Source: Pleurotus ostreatus/Saccharomyces cerevisiae fusant | Taxonomy: Eukaryota; Opisthokonta | Reading direction: 5' to 3' | Assembly: GCA_024196135.1 (NCBI GenBank) | Contig: JAMQCK010000757.1 | Location: 1 to 16,484 of the forward strand | Length of the DNA stretch: 16,484 nucleotides | Shown here: piece after piece, positions 14,752 to 16,484 of the stretch | Numbering within the stretch: the stretch's first letter is position 1 | Layout of the letters: each line of letters begins with the position of its first letter | The notes under the pieces: model-generated | What the model was told of the DNA's origin: nothing | Seen by the model: only the letters and a program-made list of their open reading frames with translations | Databases searched by the model: none | Translations under genes and position numbers: made by a program

Positions 14752-16484
14752 CACAAAGGACATCCGTGCGCAAGACGCGCACGAACGGTTGATTCGCTGC
14801 AAAATTATCAGTGCCATCCTCGAAAAGGCAGGGGGAAATCGTACAATGCAATCTTGCTACTCATGCCCTTGCTGCCCATGCCAACGTTGCGCAACACGGT
14901 GTCGCCGAACACAGGCAAATTGTCCCCGCCGTCGACACACGAGGCGTGCGCGACGTGGCGGCAGAAGAAAAGAATGACGACCCCTTGCGCATTGTTTTGC
15001 AGGGACTTCTCGCATACGGGGCATGTGCTCTTGCCTGTGAAGAAAAATTAAGCGTACGACGTTATCGGAGAAAACTCTCTTACCGGTCAAGAAGAACCCG
15101 CTCGTCTGATTGCTCTGCAGCCTCCGAGACAATTGCATGTTGTCGCTGTTCAGGATCGCCTGGCAGCCCTCAAGCAACGATATCTGCAGATGGAAGTCTT
15201 GCAGAATCTTGATTAGCGCTTCCTTCAGGCCAGGTATCTCAAGCCCGTTCTTGATGCGGCGGATGAGGCGAATCGGGTCGATCTCGGGGCCGACGTTCTC
15301 GAGCAAGCCGCGAATAAATGCTGTAGCCCGTCAGCAATGCAATCGAGGGAAAGAGAGATGGAGCGCTTACCAGGCCGCGTCTCGGAGTACTTCAAAAGAT
15401 CTTCCCAAAGGTCGTGGTCATTCTGCTCCTTCGCGAAGTCGATTGCCTGGAAGAATGATTAGCGAGAGTATGCTATTGGTTGAGTTTGCTTACTCGGTTA
15501 ACGTCGCCAAGGCGTTCGATGATGAGGGTGAGGGCCTTCTTGTTATCGCCCATCTGACCCAGCAAGAAGACCATTTCTGGTACAAGGTCTCGCTCCTGGC
15601 AGACTTTGTAGGCCTGCGAATAACGTTATTAGCGGTTGTCCTTGCCGGCAAGCAAATTGAGCATACCTTCTCCAGGTTATACTCCGAGCTCGCACGAAGG
15701 AACCCAATCAATCGCGAGGCATCGTGCTCCGCGAATAGTCTGACCAGCAAATCCCCATAGTCGCTGGCGACATGCGGGTCGCGCTCCAGCAGGGCACTCA
15801 AGTACAGGAAGAGGAAGTACGGGCGACTTCCCAGTTGCTGAACGACTCGACCGGTAGGTATCGAGTGCTCGTGATCAACGAGCAGCCGGATAGCCTCGCT
15901 GTCGCGGTCGTCTACGGTCTCGCCGGCGTCCCGTCTTCTCTTCATCAGTTCGGCGTCGAACTCGACTAGTAGGAGGGCCTGGTCTTGCACGTCGGTGTAA
16001 AGGTTGTGGTCTTTGATGAGGTTGAAGACGTCGGGGCGACGCAGACGGAGGAAGTAGTGCAGCGCCTTCCCTGGCTGGCGGTTCGCGACATAACTGCCAT
16101 GTACTTCAGCACCAATTCATCGACAAGTGCCGGTCTCACGTACAGTTCACCGAGAGCCTCCATGAGTAGCCTGGTATCGGTGCCCGAAGGCGCAGAGTAG
16201 GCGGCACGGTCGAGGTCGGCTTGAACAGCGACGATGACAGCAGGGATGTCGTAGATATCGCGAGGCCAGGTCTGTATGGTATTGACCAGGGCTTGTCGGT
16301 CGTGGCTCAAGAAGTAGCCTAAGATCATCCCATATACCACTGGATCCAGGCGCGGAGAGTCCGTAGGTATGAAAGGAATGACAGCCTGCGCGGCGCGTCA
16401 GTCAATTAGAGACACAAAGATCGTCCGCCGCACCTGTAGGTGCCTCTTCTCCGCGAAGACGAATATCCAGTGCTCCCATCGTTT
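14721..16484 (-). CDS. VPS41: VPS41, HOPS complex subunit, 3' part (partial at 5' end)
   Basis: Vacuolar tethering protein needed for fusion at the vacuole/lysosome with Rab7/Ypt7. Exons on the minus strand: >16484-16434, 16385-16144, 16093-15667, 15613-15494, 15446-15371, 15320-15084, 15034-14845, 14796-14721; 472 aa are visible. The beta-propeller half lies outside the window. The visible part is the clathrin-heavy-chain-repeat alpha solenoid, with the family strings RRPDVFNLIKDHNLY, AIDFAKEQNDHDLWEDLL and GLEIPGLKEALIKILQDFHLQISL. The C-terminus holds a RING-type zinc site: CPVC, CRHVAHASC and GCPLC, the last coming only from the final short exon after intron 14797-14844. A stop at 14808-14810 would be met if that intron were missed. 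The intron at 16094-16143 resolves an apparent frame break (GTACGT donor), giving LYVANRQPGKAL. Confidence 0.92.

Noticed and set aside
14808..14844. Early stop giving VPS41 an odd end without the last zinc ligands
   Set aside because: A 48-nt intron (14797-14844) leads to a final exon with GCPLC, the expected last cysteine pair.
16081..16143. Apparent frameshift in VPS41 making it look like a pseudogene
   Set aside because: A 50-nt intron with a GTACGT donor and CAG acceptor (16094-16143) restores the family sequence LYVANRQPGKAL in frame.
1..16484. CRISPR arrays, bacterial operons, rRNA or tRNA genes
   Set aside because: No regular spaced repeats, Shine-Dalgarno organisation or structural RNA genes were seen; the introns show this is eukaryotic DNA.

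Overview
This window looks like nuclear DNA of a basidiomycete, most likely an agaricomycete. The host genes are cut by many short GT-AG introns of about 46-78 nt with CTGAC/CTAAC-like branch sites, coding sequence is GC-rich, and the proteins read like agaricomycete proteins. No prokaryotic features are seen. All exon structures below were worked out by hand from reading frames and splice signals.

Layout. (1) 1-1862, plus strand: the 3' part of a low-complexity basic protein gene of unknown function, two exons in view. (2) 2483-4174, plus strand: a complete eight-exon gene for a HhH-GPD family 3-methyladenine-type DNA glycosylase (435 aa). (3) 4196-10366: a complete, apparently intact Ty1/copia LTR retrotransposon of 6171 bp. 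It has two identical 251-bp LTRs, a perfect 5-bp target duplication GATTC, a primer-binding site matching the anticodon arm of initiator tRNA-Met, and a single 1856-aa Gag-Pol ORF with all expected catalytic motifs. It landed 21 bp past the glycosylase stop codon, in what had been a roughly 260-bp gap between convergent genes. (4) 10610-12024 and 12494-13925, minus strand: two tandem paralogous multi-pass membrane protein genes (324 and 334 aa) with eight introns at matching positions. (5) 14326-14751, plus strand: a weakly supported small gene candidate. (6) 14721-16484, minus strand: the 3' part of VPS41, the HOPS-complex vacuolar fusion/tethering subunit, ending in a RING-type zinc-binding tail.

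The most unusual structure is inside the LTR. A two-part block occurs twice. The first copy is interrupted by 46 nt with perfect GT-AG intron ends (GTGAGT...CAG). The second copy is exactly the uninterrupted (spliced) version. A 13-bp hairpin overlaps the donor site. This looks like a fossil of spliced leader RNA captured back into the LTR, and it suggests the element has a leader intron. Other points of interest are a Gag without a zinc knuckle, a three-codon upstream ORF created by the primer-binding site itself, a GC-AG or retained 48-nt segment in one membrane-protein paralog, and a 16-20-bp minisatellite over the stop codon of the other.

The host genes do not form an obvious pathway; they look like ordinary chromosomal neighbours. 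The retrotransposon is the dynamic part of the window and probably affects the 3' ends of the genes on both sides.
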